Assembly (NCBI GenBank): GCA_032622095.1
Contig: CP136068.1
Coordinates: 13,869,729 to 13,933,728, forward strand
Direction: 5' to 3'
DNA from: Siphonodentalium dalli
Taxonomy: Eukaryota > Mollusca > Scaphopoda > Gadilida > Siphonodentaliidae
Length of the DNA stretch: 64,000 bases
Positions 24,921 to 35,369 of this stretch are shown here, in pieces. Position 1 is the first letter of the stretch. Every line of letters starts with the position of its first letter. Under the pieces are notes generated by a model, which saw only the letters and a program-made list of their open reading frames with translations, searched no databases and was not told the origin of the DNA. A program made the position numbers and the translations under genes.

Positions 24921-25489
24921 CGTTATTTGCCGTAATGCACATATTGTGTTAAATTCACAGTGGGGAATCATGTAGTTTCGACTTGGTGAGTATCGCGCAT
25001 TCAAAATGGCCGAGGCAATCGAAAAAACGGTACAAGAAACGATGAAAAAGGCAATATAATGGGATATGACATATTACATAGTATTTTGGCAGATACGAGC
25101 ATATGCTATACTATTATTCAAACAAGCTGATACTTCATTTGTGTCCAAACTCACAGTTGTTTGCTCTAAAGTTGTCAGTTGAAGGATTCTGCTTGATGTA
25201 TGGACTGGTGTGTTCCACGAACCCCCGACTGGCAACTCTGGTCAGAATGTTATATAGAACTACTGAGTATTTCCGAACAAATAAGGTATCAACATGTTTA
25301 AAAAATAAACTAGCATATGCTTGTAACAGTCAAAATACTTTGTTTTGTGTCAGTTCCTCATATATTATGTCTCTGTGCATTTGTGCTCATCGCTTGGCCA
25401 TTTTGAATGAGTGATACTCACCAACCTCGAAACCACGTAATTCGATCCCCACCGTTAAATTACACAGGTTTATTCACTTATATGGTCAT

Positions 25490-26078
25490 TTTTATACCTC
25501 CACTTTTGAAGAAAATGGGGGGTATACTGGATTGACTGCATCTGTCCGTCCGTCACATTTTCTCCCTCCGTGTGTCTGTCCATCCGTCTGTCCATCCGAC
25601 CTCATAACTTGAACAACTATGAACTGATTTCAATAATTGTTTGTATGTAATCTCCTTAGGACCGCCTCTCTGCATGATGCTAATTGCGGTGCGGTCCGAC
25701 TTTCTTTTTTTAAGTTACGCCTTACTTTTCGACTTATTTTGACTTAGAAAATTCTGTCCTTAATAACTTTAACAAATATGAACCGATTTCAATAATTTTT
25801 GGTATACATGCTTCTCACAACACCCTTTGATGCGGCTCAGGGTTGGCTCGGACTGTTTTTCCTAACATTACACTTCATTTTTGACTTTTTATGACTTTTT
25901 TTTTGGTGGATGAACCAATTTGAATATTTTTTTCTGTACAAGCTTTTTGTGACATCGATATTATTAATCCAAATTTTTCTTTAAAGTTAAAAATCTTATT
26001 TGTCAGGTTTACGGATAATGCGGGTTGAATTTGCCACGGTGGGGGTATGCTAGCACGTGAGTGCACACCTCTTGTTAC
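25490..26078. repeat. Dispersed GTCCGTCC-type repeat D
   Basis: Starts TATACCTCCACTTTTG, carries GTCCGTCCGTC and repeated CATAACTTGAACAA / TTTCAATAATT phrases, and ends GCACACCTCTTGTT. It lies directly before exon A2. Confidence 0.65.
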
Positions 26079-26189
26079 TCATTTATCTGAACATATCCTA
26101 AGGGATAACTACCCGTCAATGAGTATTTATTGAAGAAAGGGTAAATGACCCTTATTTTGTGAACTAATTTGCGTTTCCATAATCCACAG

Positions 26190-26291
26190 GTATTCCTGCA
26201 AATCCACAGTATATCAGTGCTGACGAGGTTCATCTAGATGAGACAACCACGTCGAAGTCTGATCGCAAGAAGTCAGACAAAAAACTCAAAG
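26190..26291 (+). CDS. Exon A2: NPQYISADE module
   Basis: Internal 102-nt exon, phase 1-1, acceptor AATCCACAG, donor GTAAGG. The translation begins IPANPQYISADEVHLDETTT and ends in a Lys-rich stretch with RKKSDKKLKG. The NPxY motif, YISADE core and basic end follow the order of A1 and A4. It starts an A-B-C cassette: B2 follows after 266 bp and C2 after another 1.2 kb. The intron to B2 contains short irregular repeats of GACACATATTGACATATATT type. Confidence 0.82.
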
Positions 26292-26557
26292 GTAAGGCCA
26301 TCCAACGTTAATGTTAATTATTTATCAGACAATTTGTTTTTCAGAATTGTACATATTAAATGCCCTAATTGACATATATTGCTAAATGACACATATTGAC
26401 ATGTATTGCTTAATTAGTGACACATATTGACATATATTGCTAAGTGACACATATTGACATATTGCTTAGTGACACATATTGACATGTATTGCTTAATTAG
26501 TGACACATATTGACATATATTACCTAGTGACACATATTTTGTTACCTCTTCTTACAG

Positions 26558-26585
26558 AGAAAGAATCAAAGAAATCAAAATCAGA
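26558..26585 (+). CDS. Microexon B2 (28 nt, phase 1-2)
   Basis: A 28-nt exon with acceptor CTTCTTACAG and donor GTAAGT. Joined to A2 (ending in G) it reads EKESKKSKSE, a charged Lys/Glu/Ser linker. It ends in phase 2, so it is in frame only with a phase-2 exon such as C2. B3 is nearly the same (EKEAKNTKPE), which is strong evidence that both are real duplicated exons. Confidence 0.75.
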
Positions 26586-26874
26586 GTAAGTTATTATTCT
26601 TTATTTTACTATCTTATCGTCAACCTGGCGACAGGGGTGTGGCAACAATGATGGGAGTGGGGGGTGTTTAATCTCCACAATTTTGACAAGTCAATTTTCC
26701 GTTTCTCTGGTCAAAATATTTTTTAAATCATGCAAGCGCGCGGTTTTTAATATAATTGTTTATTTTTCTGGGCACATGCCAACGAAGCATTCCAGATCAG
26801 ATAGCGCTGGGTTTAATTTAATTTGTCAGTGGCCATTATTACCCCAACGTAATATGCTAATGGGTTTGTCGATA

Positions 26875-27089
26875 TACAGTAATGCCCTAAGTAATCAACT
26901 CCTTAAACACAGCAGAATTATGGGTAACTTTTCAGGATTTAGTCAGAAATATGGCTTGTTGCCATTCATCGGAAAGCTCTCAGAGAGCTTTCAGATGAAT
27001 GACATCAAGCCATATTTCCTACTAAATCCTGAAAAGTCACCCATAATTCTGCTGTGTTTAAGGAGTTGATTACTTAGGGCATTACTGTA
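26875..27089. mobile_element. Palindromic MITE, family M copy 5
   Basis: Full-length foldback from TACAGTAATGCCC to GGGCATTACTGTA, between B2 and C2. Confidence 0.88.
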
Positions 27090-27178
27090 GCACTTGTATC
27101 TTCGCTGAAGGATTGAACTTGAGGATGTGCCTCTACTTGTGCCATATCAACAAATCCATTAACTCATGCCATTCTGTG

Positions 27179-27685
27179 TATAGAGGATCTTCAACAAGTC
27201 CCCAGTTTATAGCAGAATTTACAAAACAAGTCTTGTAAATAAGGTCTGGACCGAGCCTTTGGCGATGTCCAGAACTAATTTACTGGACGAGTTGTAAATT
27301 CTATTTAATACATGATCCAAAACCTCAACAAAAACTGAAATAAACAAATCGGATGCGAAACTGACATCGGCTTCTAAATGGCTTGCGATGACGTTTCACG
27401 TATTATTAAACTAAGCACTGTTTCCCTGTGTAAAGAAATAGTCCCAGATAATTAAAAACTCTGTGGCGTATTTAAGGTCATAACTTTTCAAACTCTTCAT
27501 TCATTATAGTTTTTCGAAAAATATTGGAAGCCATAGTATTTTGAGACTAGCATACAGAATATAAACAGATGACAAACGGCAGTCAAATATTACCTGGTAC
27601 TATTTACTGTTATTAAACAAATGTTTAATATCACAGTTTATAGAATGGGTTTATTGCATGGAATAAGGTAGGATCATGTAATAAA
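27179..27685 (-). mobile_element. Dispersed element E, copy 1
   Basis: Inverse of 28943-29501 and 57451-57994. One end holds an inverted repeat around TCCCCAGTTTATAG..GAATTTACAAAAC. The other end is AGGATCATGTAATAAA. Confidence 0.75.
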
Positions 27686-27779
27686 TGTATTATAATAAAT
27701 ACTAAAAAAATATAATAATAAATAAAAGAAATAAAGAACAAAAATTTACTTATCCTATCCTATTCATCTTGTCTTTCAG

Positions 27780-27805
27780 AAAATCTCAAGAACCAGATAT
27801 AAGCC
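27780..27805 (+). CDS. Microexon C2 (26 nt, phase 2-1)
   Basis: A 26-nt exon with acceptor CTTGTCTTTCAG and donor GTAAGT. After B2 it reads EKSQEPDIS plus a trailing C. C3 shares EPDIS, the length, the phase and the donor. B2 and C2 total 54 nt, so the pair is frame-neutral when both are kept or both skipped. In between lies a 500-bp dispersed element (27179-27685) and a palindromic MITE. Confidence 0.75.
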
Positions 27806-28133
27806 GTAAGTAAATAACATAATTCCTAGTCTCTGTACACACAATATGGTTTTAATGCATTTCTCACATAATTAAGGTCAATTTTACTGCGTGTTGACAT
27901 GTAATGTAGATTATATGGGAACTGCCCCAGGTAAAACGTGCATTTCAGTGGTCATTTAAGTATTTGCCCCGACTTTTGCCATCAAATGAAGGTATACTTT
28001 GCTGAAATGTTAACAGTGTAAAAGAAATTCAGCACATGTCAATAGACATTACAAAATGCTTGATGTCCACGCAAATGCATCGGGACCAACTTTTTAAACT
28101 CGTGCAAGAAATAATTTTGCCATTATTCCTTCA

Positions 28134-28602
28134 TATATGTGACCCGCCATATCAAATCCAGTCGTAAGTCGGGTTTTTTTTTACCCTGTGCCAATGCATT
28201 CTCTTATATATGCGAGTCGACCATAGGTCGCCTCGCATATATAAGAGAATGCATTGGCCTAACAATTTTTTATCATGTTTTTTAAATAAATATTTCTTAC
28301 AATTTTTAGGACATAAAATAAAAAACATCCATTACCCTGCAGGGAGCCCCACACATATATAGAAGCATATAGAACAGTGTTGTCTGCTCATGTTTGTCTG
28401 GGGCTCTGTGTGGGTGAAATTATAAAATTGTTAAAGAATACCAAGAACAAATTATTAAAATTGTAAAAAATTGTTAGGCCAATGCATTCTCTTATATATG
28501 CGAGACGACCTATGGTCGACTCGCATATATAAGAGAATGCATTGGCACAGGGTAAAAAAAATCCCGACTTACGACTGGATTTGATATGGTGGGTCATATA
28601 TA
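28134..28602. mobile_element. Foldback with GTGACCCGCCATATC ends and hairpin core
   Basis: Outer arms of about 55 bp, TATGTGACCCGCCATATCAA and its inverse near 28600. They enclose the same TGCCAATGCATTCTC hairpins found in the TTAA-type elements. Confidence 0.75.
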
Positions 28603-28878
28603 ACATATAGCTTGGTCATCTTTACCTAGCCATATTCACTTGCCAAGAAAAATGTGAATTGTGATGCTAAACTTCACCCTGATATGTCGCATTGGGTGTC
28701 AAACTGTTCAGTTTACCTATTAACTTCAACAGAATGATTGTTGACTCAAAATTATGTTTGTGGCACAAGAAAACAACAATAATAGATGATTTTTCAAGTT
28801 TATTTTGCAAAAATACTAAAATTCTTTCAAAATTCCCAAGTTTAAAATCTTACTATTTTACTTCAATCTCTATTACAG

Positions 28879-28904
28879 GTATCTCAGCAAACCCTACATA
28901 CATA
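28879..28904 (+). pseudogene. Truncated A-type exon remnant
   Basis: After a good acceptor (ATCTCTATTACAG) the sequence reads ISANPTYI in phase 1, the start of an A exon with an NPTY motif. Homology to A exons stops after about 26 bp, the frame reaches a stop at 28951, and a dispersed element begins near 28943. It is probably a dead exon copy. If the acceptor were used it would give a short alternative C-terminus that keeps one NPxY motif. Confidence 0.55.
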
Positions 28905-28942
28905 ATATTAAGCCGGTATTCTACTTTGCTCACATTTCAATT

Positions 28943-29501
28943 TATTACATGATCCTACCCTTATTCCATTCAATAAACCCATTCTATAAATTGTGATATT
29001 AAACGTTCGTTTAATAACAGGAAATAGTGCCAGGTGACCTTTGTCTTCCGGTTTGTTACCTGTTTACATTCCATACGCTACATCTCAAAAATATACTATA
29101 GTTTCCAATATTTTTCCATCAAACTATAATGAATGAAGAGTTTGAAAAGTTATGCCATTAAATATACGCCAGTAAATACGACATAGAGTCTTTATTTATC
29201 TGGGACTATTTCTTTACGCGGGCAAACAACGTATAGTTAAGTGAAACTGAACGTCATCGCATGCCTTATAGAAGCTGATGTAAGTTTCTTATCCCATTTG
29301 TTGATTTAAGTATGTTTTGTCGAGGTTTTGGATCATGTAATAAATAGAATCTACAACTCGTCCCCAGTTTATAGGGGAATTTACAAAACTAGTCCAGTAA
29401 ATTAGGTCAGGACCTCGGCAAAGGCTCGGCCCAGACCTAATTTACTGTACTCGTTTTGTAAATTCCGCTATAAACTGGGGACTCGTTGTAGATCCTCTAT
29501 G
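28943..29501 (+). mobile_element. Dispersed element E, copy 2
   Basis: Starts TTACATGATCCTACCC and ends with an inverted-repeat end CCCCAGTTTATAG..CTATAAACTGGGG..GATCCTCTA. It begins about 40 bp after the broken A exon. Confidence 0.75.
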
Positions 29502-30257
29502 TATTTTGTTTTATCGCTTCGTATATATACGATTCATTATTTCGCTAAAACAAGAAACTACTCATGCTTCATCACATCTTACTCAATAAACACTTTAAAT
29601 ATAATAATTAATTAATTATTAAGTGATATTTATCACACTGCTTCATAAATATTCATGGATGTGTGAAAGGTTATAATATTCCTCGTATTCATATTTTGGA
29701 TTTTGTCAAACTTTGCAATTGTTTACCACATGTGGCGCAAATTGTTGTTTCAAGTCACTTTTAATTCCATTACTCACAATCCTCCTCATAGAGTCAAATG
29801 CACTATCCTTGTAAATCAAACTCGTCTTCATCACTAATTGGTTAACAAAAGTTGGCAATCATAAAATGTGTAAATATTCATATTTTAGTAGTTCGACTAT
29901 TTTTTTTTTTTTTTAACCAAAGTAAAATATTTTTGGCCAAATTCAAAAATAACTTGGCCATATTGAATCCTCATTTTCTGGGCAATTCACAATCAATGAC
30001 TAAAATATTTGTTTTAAACTTTCTTTCTCAGAATAAACACATAATTAAAACAACACAAAAAAAACTTTCAAGATATAATATTATACAAACATATAGGTAT
30101 GCGTTATGTCACACGTTAAAAACAGATCAATTCATGTAAGTCAATATTAATTATTGCAAAATACGATGAGATTTCATATACAAAAAGCATAAATGGTTGC
30201 GCCATCAATGCAAACAATGATACTAACATTCTATATAAAATAATCACATAAATCCTC
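29502..30257. other. AT-rich intron sequence, no feature seen
   Basis: Very AT-rich. A 95-codon frame here shows no recognisable protein and is likely chance. Confidence 0.4.
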
Positions 30258-30680
30258 TTAACCCTTTACCCAACAGAACGGCCCTGTGCATCGCATATAT
30301 AAGAGAATGCATTGGCTTAACACATATTGAAAATGATAAAATTGTCAAAGAATGTATAAAAATATTATAAAAATTGTTTAAAAATGTAAGAAAAAATTAT
30401 AAAATTGTTAAAGAATGTAAGAAAAAATGGTAAAAAGTGTTAAAAAAGATTTTTTTAGGCCAATGCATTCTCTTATATATGCGAGGCGACCTATGGTCGA
30501 CTCGCATATATAAGAGAATGCATTGGCACAGGGCATAACTGTAACCATCACAATGTGGTCAATGAACCGGTTCCAATGATATCCATATTTGTATGTTGTT
30601 ATTGAGACAGACCGAAGATATTTTAGGCTGTTGAAGCTTTATTTGGGCATTTTTGGCCGTTTTGTTAGGTAAAGTATTAA
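30258..30680. mobile_element. piggyBac-like element, TTTACCCAACA subfamily, left hairpin half lost
   Basis: TTAA on both sides, ends CCCTTTACCCAACAG and TTGTTAGGTAAAGTA. The left hairpin is cut to its second arm and the right hairpin is complete. Confidence 0.75.
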
Positions 30681-31777
30681 CCAAGTGCAATAACCATATG
30701 TCGCTGACACCTGATGTCGCCAACTAATAAAGTAATAAGCTGAGTTAAATGTCATCGCTATTTTTACGAGATATAAACAAATGTTGCTTATTAATATGAA
30801 GTGATAACTGTTGAATATTTATTGTATTCAAACCTTTTATGCTGTGAAGTTGATATTAAATGGGAGGCAGTTTATGACACATTATGTAACAGTCATGCTA
30901 TTGAATCAAGAACTGCTCACTTGTACATCCAATTATGGGACAATGTATTTACATATTTTATCTTACATATCAACAAATAATAACATAACCAGTGAATAGA
31001 TTAAGCAATTAGACGATTAGTGTTTTAACCCTTTCAGTGCCAAGTCCAGTTTTTGTATCAACCCATATTTCCTTGATAATTTTTCAAATTTATTGATTGC
31101 GAGTCTTGTTTCCTGCAGACTTGAACAGTTCGGCTCAGCACTCTGTGACTTTAACTGATTTCAGACTATTTATTACTCAACTTACTATCACCAGAAACTT
31201 AAAAATTGACACCTCCCCCCAGTACAAGACCACTCACCTTGCCAGGTTTATTTTCAATAATGGGGAGGGTCCAATTTTTCTATGCCTTCTTTAACTGCTT
31301 CAGCGACCAAGAATACAGATATTCAAAATAGTGGCCTAAATATCAGTCACATTCCGAACCGAATGATTTAATATTGATTTATTCCAAATTAAGTTGAACA
31401 GACATCATCATTTGAATGAGAACAATTTTGTTAACACTAACTGGTTGTATAGAAACACATTTCCACCTGGCTGTTTTGATCAGCAAACTGAATCGCCTAC
31501 CCCACACACTTGAGCAATTGGCCTCACAAGTCCGAAAAATATCAAACATGATTGATATGCGAGACCGATTGCTCGCGAGTCCAATTGCTCAGCAAAATCA
31601 TCTTGCAAACTTGAGCAATCAGACTCGCGGTCAATAGTGCTGAGCTCGATTTCTCAAGTGTGCGGGGGCCTTAAGAATGAGGTTGGTATGGTGAGCCTCA
31701 GCTCTCAGACTTACTATTGATCAGTTCATCCATCGGGGCGGCACTTTGCGACCAAATTCCCTGCGGGTGTAACCCAG

Positions 31778-31849
31778 ACATCACTGGAACGGGAGAACCA
31801 ATAAGTGCAGATGATATGACTGATATCTATTTCATGTTTACCGTTTCAG
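31778..31849 (+). repeat. Degraded first unit of the A3 array
   Basis: Reads EPISADDMTDIYFMFTVS. The exon start and its acceptor are lost, but the 3' part still supplies CTGAT, the pyrimidine tract and the acceptor for the first functional unit. Confidence 0.7.
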
Positions 31850-32239
31850 GTATCCCGGCAAACCCAGCATACATAAGTGCAGATCAAGTGACTGATTTCC
31901 ATCTCATGTTTACCGTTTCAGGTATCCCGGCAAACCCAGCATACATAAGTGCAGATCAAGTGACTGATTTCCATCTCATGTTTACCGTTTCAGGTATCCC
32001 GGCAAACCCAGCATACATAAGTGCAGATCAAGTGACTGATTTCTATCTCACGTTTACCGTTTCAGGTATCCCGGCAAACCCAGCATACATAAGTGCAGAT
32101 CAAGTGACTGATTTCTATCTCACGTTTACCGTTTCAGGTATCCCGGCAAACCCAGCATACATAAGTGCAGATGAAGTCACTGATATCCAGCCTGAATTTG
32201 CTGTGTATGCAGAGGTTAAAAAACCCCGAAAAACAAAAG
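31850..32239 (+). CDS. Exon A3 with five tandem in-frame acceptors (NPAYISAD repeats)
   Basis: The basic exon is 32138-32239: 102 nt, phase 1-1, donor GTTTGT. It begins IPANPAYISADEVTD and ends YAEVKKPRKTKG, the closest relative of A1. Upstream, a 72-bp unit is repeated in frame, with acceptors TTTACCGTTTCAG ending at 31849, 31921, 31993, 32065 and 32137. Each unit encodes GIPANPAYISADQVTD plus F[HY]L[MT]FTVS, where the last eight codons are also the pyrimidine tract and acceptor of the next unit. Choice of acceptor would give exons of 102, 174, 246, 318 or 390 nt with one to five NPAY motifs. A degraded unit without acceptor precedes them (31778-31849). Units 1 and 2 are identical, as are 3 and 4, so duplication is recent. 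The array lies inside a TTAA-bounded inverted-repeat element. Confidence 0.78.
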
Positions 32240-32275
32240 GTTTGTGGTTAATTCATGATTTAATGATATTCCATG

Positions 32276-32529
32276 CAAGCCTTGAAATAGTGTGTCTGTC
32301 ATTTGCAGAATGAGGTCCCCAGAGGGTGAATTTAGTGATGCTACCCCGCATAGCGGGCTAGCATCACCAAATTCACCCTCTGGGAACCTCATTCTGCTGA
32401 GGTGTAAGCAGAATGAGGATCCCAGAGGGTGAATTTGGTGATGCTAGCCCGCTATGCGGGGTAGCATCACTAAATTCACCATCTGGGGACCTCATTCTGC
32501 AAATGACAGACACACTATTTCAAGGCTTG
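32276..32529. mobile_element. hAT-type MITE, family C, with exact 8-bp duplication
   Basis: Inverted ends CAAGCCTTGAAATAG and CTATTTCAAGGCTTG, flanked by ATTCCATG at 32268-32275 and 32530-32537. This defines the full ends of family C and supports a hAT origin. Confidence 0.88.
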
Positions 32530-33154
32530 ATTCCATGGAAGTTTAGCGGTTAAAAGGCCGCAATCAAAAACTAAATATTGTTATTTTCACAACTTCTCTA
32601 CTTGATAATGAAGCCGAAATGTTTTTTTTTTCTAATTTGAATTTTGTTGCCTTTTTAAAACCGAAACTGACTAACAATTAGGAATGATATTATTACAGAT
32701 TACACGTTTCAGTAAACGTCAGACCCACATGGTATATACACAAAATGTCACAAGTGTGTTAATTGGTATGTTGATACCGTTTTGGGAGTTCTGCTAAGGG
32801 TTAAATAACGACACCATACCAGATTTGTCAAATGCTTCTATTAATTTCAAATCTGAAATGACAAACGAAAAGGTATATTAAATAATGTGAATGACCATTT
32901 GCATGTGAATACAATACAATCATGAAATATAACCCTACCAAGCGACCATTTACATGTGCATACAATTCAATGAAAGAAATAGAAATGAAAAAATACATAA
33001 AGAGCTCTTTTCATCAATGTATCACATTATTATAATCAATAAATTTGAAAAATGATCAAGGAAATATGGGTTGATACAAAAATTGGACTTGGCACTGAAA
33101 GGGTTAACTTTAACAAATGACTTCTACTCATGAATCTATTGTTTCATCTTCCAG

Positions 33155-33182
33155 AGAAAGAAGCAAAGAATACAAAACCAGA
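33155..33182 (+). CDS. Microexon B3 (28 nt, phase 1-2)
   Basis: A 28-nt exon with acceptor TTTCATCTTCCAG and donor GTAAGT, reading EKEAKNTKPE when joined to an exon ending in G. It is a paralogue of B2 with the same length and phase. Its acceptor lies only about 48 bp right of the TTAA end of the element carrying A3, so that element ends just short of this exon. Confidence 0.75.
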
Positions 33183-33209
33183 GTAAGTTATTTCATATAT
33201 TACTAGTGC

Positions 33210-33735
33210 CCTTCAAATCAATTTGATTCGATGTGATTCAAAATCGTTCGTCTAATTCAATTCGAAATCAGCAACCATGGTTCAGATTTCGTCGAATATT
33301 TGGCAACAGGTGCATTTCCATGCTTTCTACAGACCACATCCTATTACCGGAAGATAATTCACTATAATAATGGAGTAAATGGCTTAAACATATGCACAGA
33401 TCGTTATGTCCGATGGCATCACGCGGTATGCTTGTCCGCATTTACTTCAAAATTTGTTTTCTCATGCATGTATGCTCTTATTGGTATTCAACGATTGCTA
33501 ACGCACTGAAGATGCATAGAGGTATGTAGATAAGCACATTATCAGCGAATATTGCACCACATCGCCGATCACCACGCAGTTTTCGGCAGACAATTTTAGG
33601 TGTTTCTTCGAAGTTGTATGTATCTGAACTCGATTGGCTCAGCAACAATGAATCGAGATTTGATTCAATTTTAAATCGTTTGCCTGATTAGATTCGAGAT
33701 TTTATTTCGAAATGAAAACACCTGATTTTCAGGGC
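33210..33735. mobile_element. Possible hAT-like element with ATTCGA-rich ends
   Basis: The two ends are rich in inverted GATTCGA/AAATCG phrases, with CCCTTCAAATC versus GATTTTCAGGGCCC at the tips. The ends are weak and no clear duplication is seen. Confidence 0.35.
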
Positions 33736-34024
33736 CCTATATATTACATATCACTACAAATTTGTCACTTAATTGTGTCACATTGCCGCAACCAAAATAG
33801 GTAGAAATATACTATATATACCATGAAAGGACTTACTGTATTTAAATTTCCTCACATAATTGAGGTAAATGATCTTTATTGTCATCCATATAAGGAGAAG
33901 ACTAATATGGAATTCTTAGTGTTCCATGTGCACACATTTCTGGGTTAAAAAGGTGGATACATTCAAAGCTGAATTAAATTATTTCACTTTGCTTATAGTT
34001 AGTGAACACATATATTTGGTGGAA

Positions 34025-34234
34025 TATTAATGCCCTAAATAATCGACTCATTAACAACCACAGCAGAATTATGGGTAATTTTTCAGGATTTAGTCGGAAA
34101 TATGCCTTGTTGCCATTCATGGAAAGCTCTTGAGAGCTTTCCGATGAATGCAACAAGCCATATTTCAGACTAAATCCTAAAAAATTACCCATAATTCTGC
34201 TGTGGTGAATGAGTCGATTATTTTGGGAATTGCT
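34025..34234. mobile_element. Palindromic MITE, family M copy 6
   Basis: Foldback with decayed tips (ATTAATGCCC and GGGAATTGCTG) and good arms. Confidence 0.8.
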
Positions 34235-34319
34235 GCCGTTTTGACACTATTTTTTATGCAGTTCTTGAACAAAACTCGTAAAAGAAACTGTCAGGGACTC
34301 GGAACATTACATGACTGCC

Positions 34320-34519
34320 TTAACCCTTTGAGTGCCAAGTATGATTTTTGTATCAACCCATATACCCTGTGCCAATGCATTCTCTTATATATGCGAGTCC
34401 ACCATAGGTCGCCTCGCATATATAAGAGAATGCATTGGCCTAACAATTTTTCATCATTTCTTATTATTTTTTACAATTTTTTACAATTTTAATCATTTTT
34501 TCTTATATTCTTTAACAGA

Positions 34520-34558
<39 letters not shown>

Positions 34559-34621
34559 GGCCGATTTTACAGACTGTAAATTAGGGCCGATGAGATCGGC
34601 CCCTGGCACTGAAAGGGTTAA
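34320..34621. mobile_element. piggyBac-like element, CAGTGCCA subfamily
   Basis: TTAA on both sides, with ends CCCTTTGAGTGCCAAG and CCTGGCACTGAAAGGG. It has one hairpin core and a poly-T run near 34522-34556. Confidence 0.8.
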
Positions 34622-34661
34622 AGATAAAACATTTCTGTAAATAAAGTGATAGATGGTTCAT

Positions 34662-34930
34662 TTAACCCTTCCATGACTGGAGCTTCCTGACATTATGTGA
34701 AAACCCTGTGCCAATGCATTCTCTTATATATGCAAGTCTCCTATAGGGTGTCTCGCATATATAAGACAATGCATTGGCCTGACAATATTTATCTTGGCCT
34801 TGTATGCCATTGTATTAATACAGAGAGAATTCTCTTATATTGGCAAGCCTCCGAATGGGAGACTCGCATATATATAAGAGAATGCACTGGCACAGGATCT
34901 TTAGTGCAGCTCCTGACATGAAATGGTTAA
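34662..34930. mobile_element. TTAA-type element, CATGACTGGAGC subfamily
   Basis: TTAA on both sides, with ends CCCTTCCATGACTGGAGC and GCTCCTGACATGAAATGG. It has two hairpin cores of TGCCAATGCATTCTC type. Confidence 0.78.
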
Positions 34931-35003
34931 GACCTCTAAAGTGAAATAATCTTAATATTTTCAGCTTTATCACTGACTTTTCATTTCATTTCATTTCTTT
35001 CAG

Positions 35004-35029
35004 AACAATCAAAGAACCAGATATAAGTC
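35004..35029 (+). CDS. Microexon C3 (26 nt, phase 2-1)
   Basis: A 26-nt exon with acceptor TTCATTTCTTTCAG and donor GTAAGT. It reads ETIKEPDIS after B3, plus a trailing C. It is a paralogue of C2 and restores phase 1 after B3. A palindromic MITE starts only 30 bp beyond the donor (35060). The long intron from B3 contains two TTAA-flanked elements and another MITE. Confidence 0.75.
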
Positions 35030-35059
35030 GTAAGTAACTAACGTCACTATGAAACCTGG

Positions 35060-35277
35060 TACAGTAATGCCCTAATTAATCGACTCCATAACCACAGCAG
35101 AATTATGGGTAACTTTTCAGGATTTAGTCGGAAATATGGCTTGTTGCCATTCATCAGAAAGCTCTCGAGGAGAGCTTCTCCGATGAATGGCAACAAGCCA
35201 TATTTCCGACTAAATCCTGAAAAGTTACCCATAATTATGCCGTGGTTATGGAGTCGATTAATTAGGGCATTACTGTA
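35060..35277. mobile_element. Palindromic MITE, family M copy 7
   Basis: Full-length foldback from TACAGTAATGCCC to GGGCATTACTGTA, 30 bp after microexon C3. Confidence 0.88.
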
Positions 35278-35369
35278 TTTTGGTAAGCCCGGAATTATGA
35301 TACACATCACACAAAGGGAAGATAAACCTGCTCAGTGTGTCTGGGCAAGTGTCAGTAGACGCTCTAGCT

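Larger units (their letters stand above)
31025..33107. mobile_element. 2.08-kb TTAA-bounded inverted-repeat element carrying exon A3
   Basis: The ends are TTAA plus CCCTTTCAGTGCCAAGTCCA and its inverse, extending 74 bp with two mismatches by eye. The terminal 45 bp match the small piggyBac-like MITEs at 1099 and 34320. Inside are the A3 exon array and a complete hAT-type MITE (32276-32529). No transposase is seen. It reads as a non-autonomous piggyBac-like element that holds a host exon. Confidence 0.7.

Noticed and set aside
29852-30139. A 95-codon ORF in AT-rich sequence
   Set aside because: Low-complexity start and no recognisable motif; chance in AT-rich intron.
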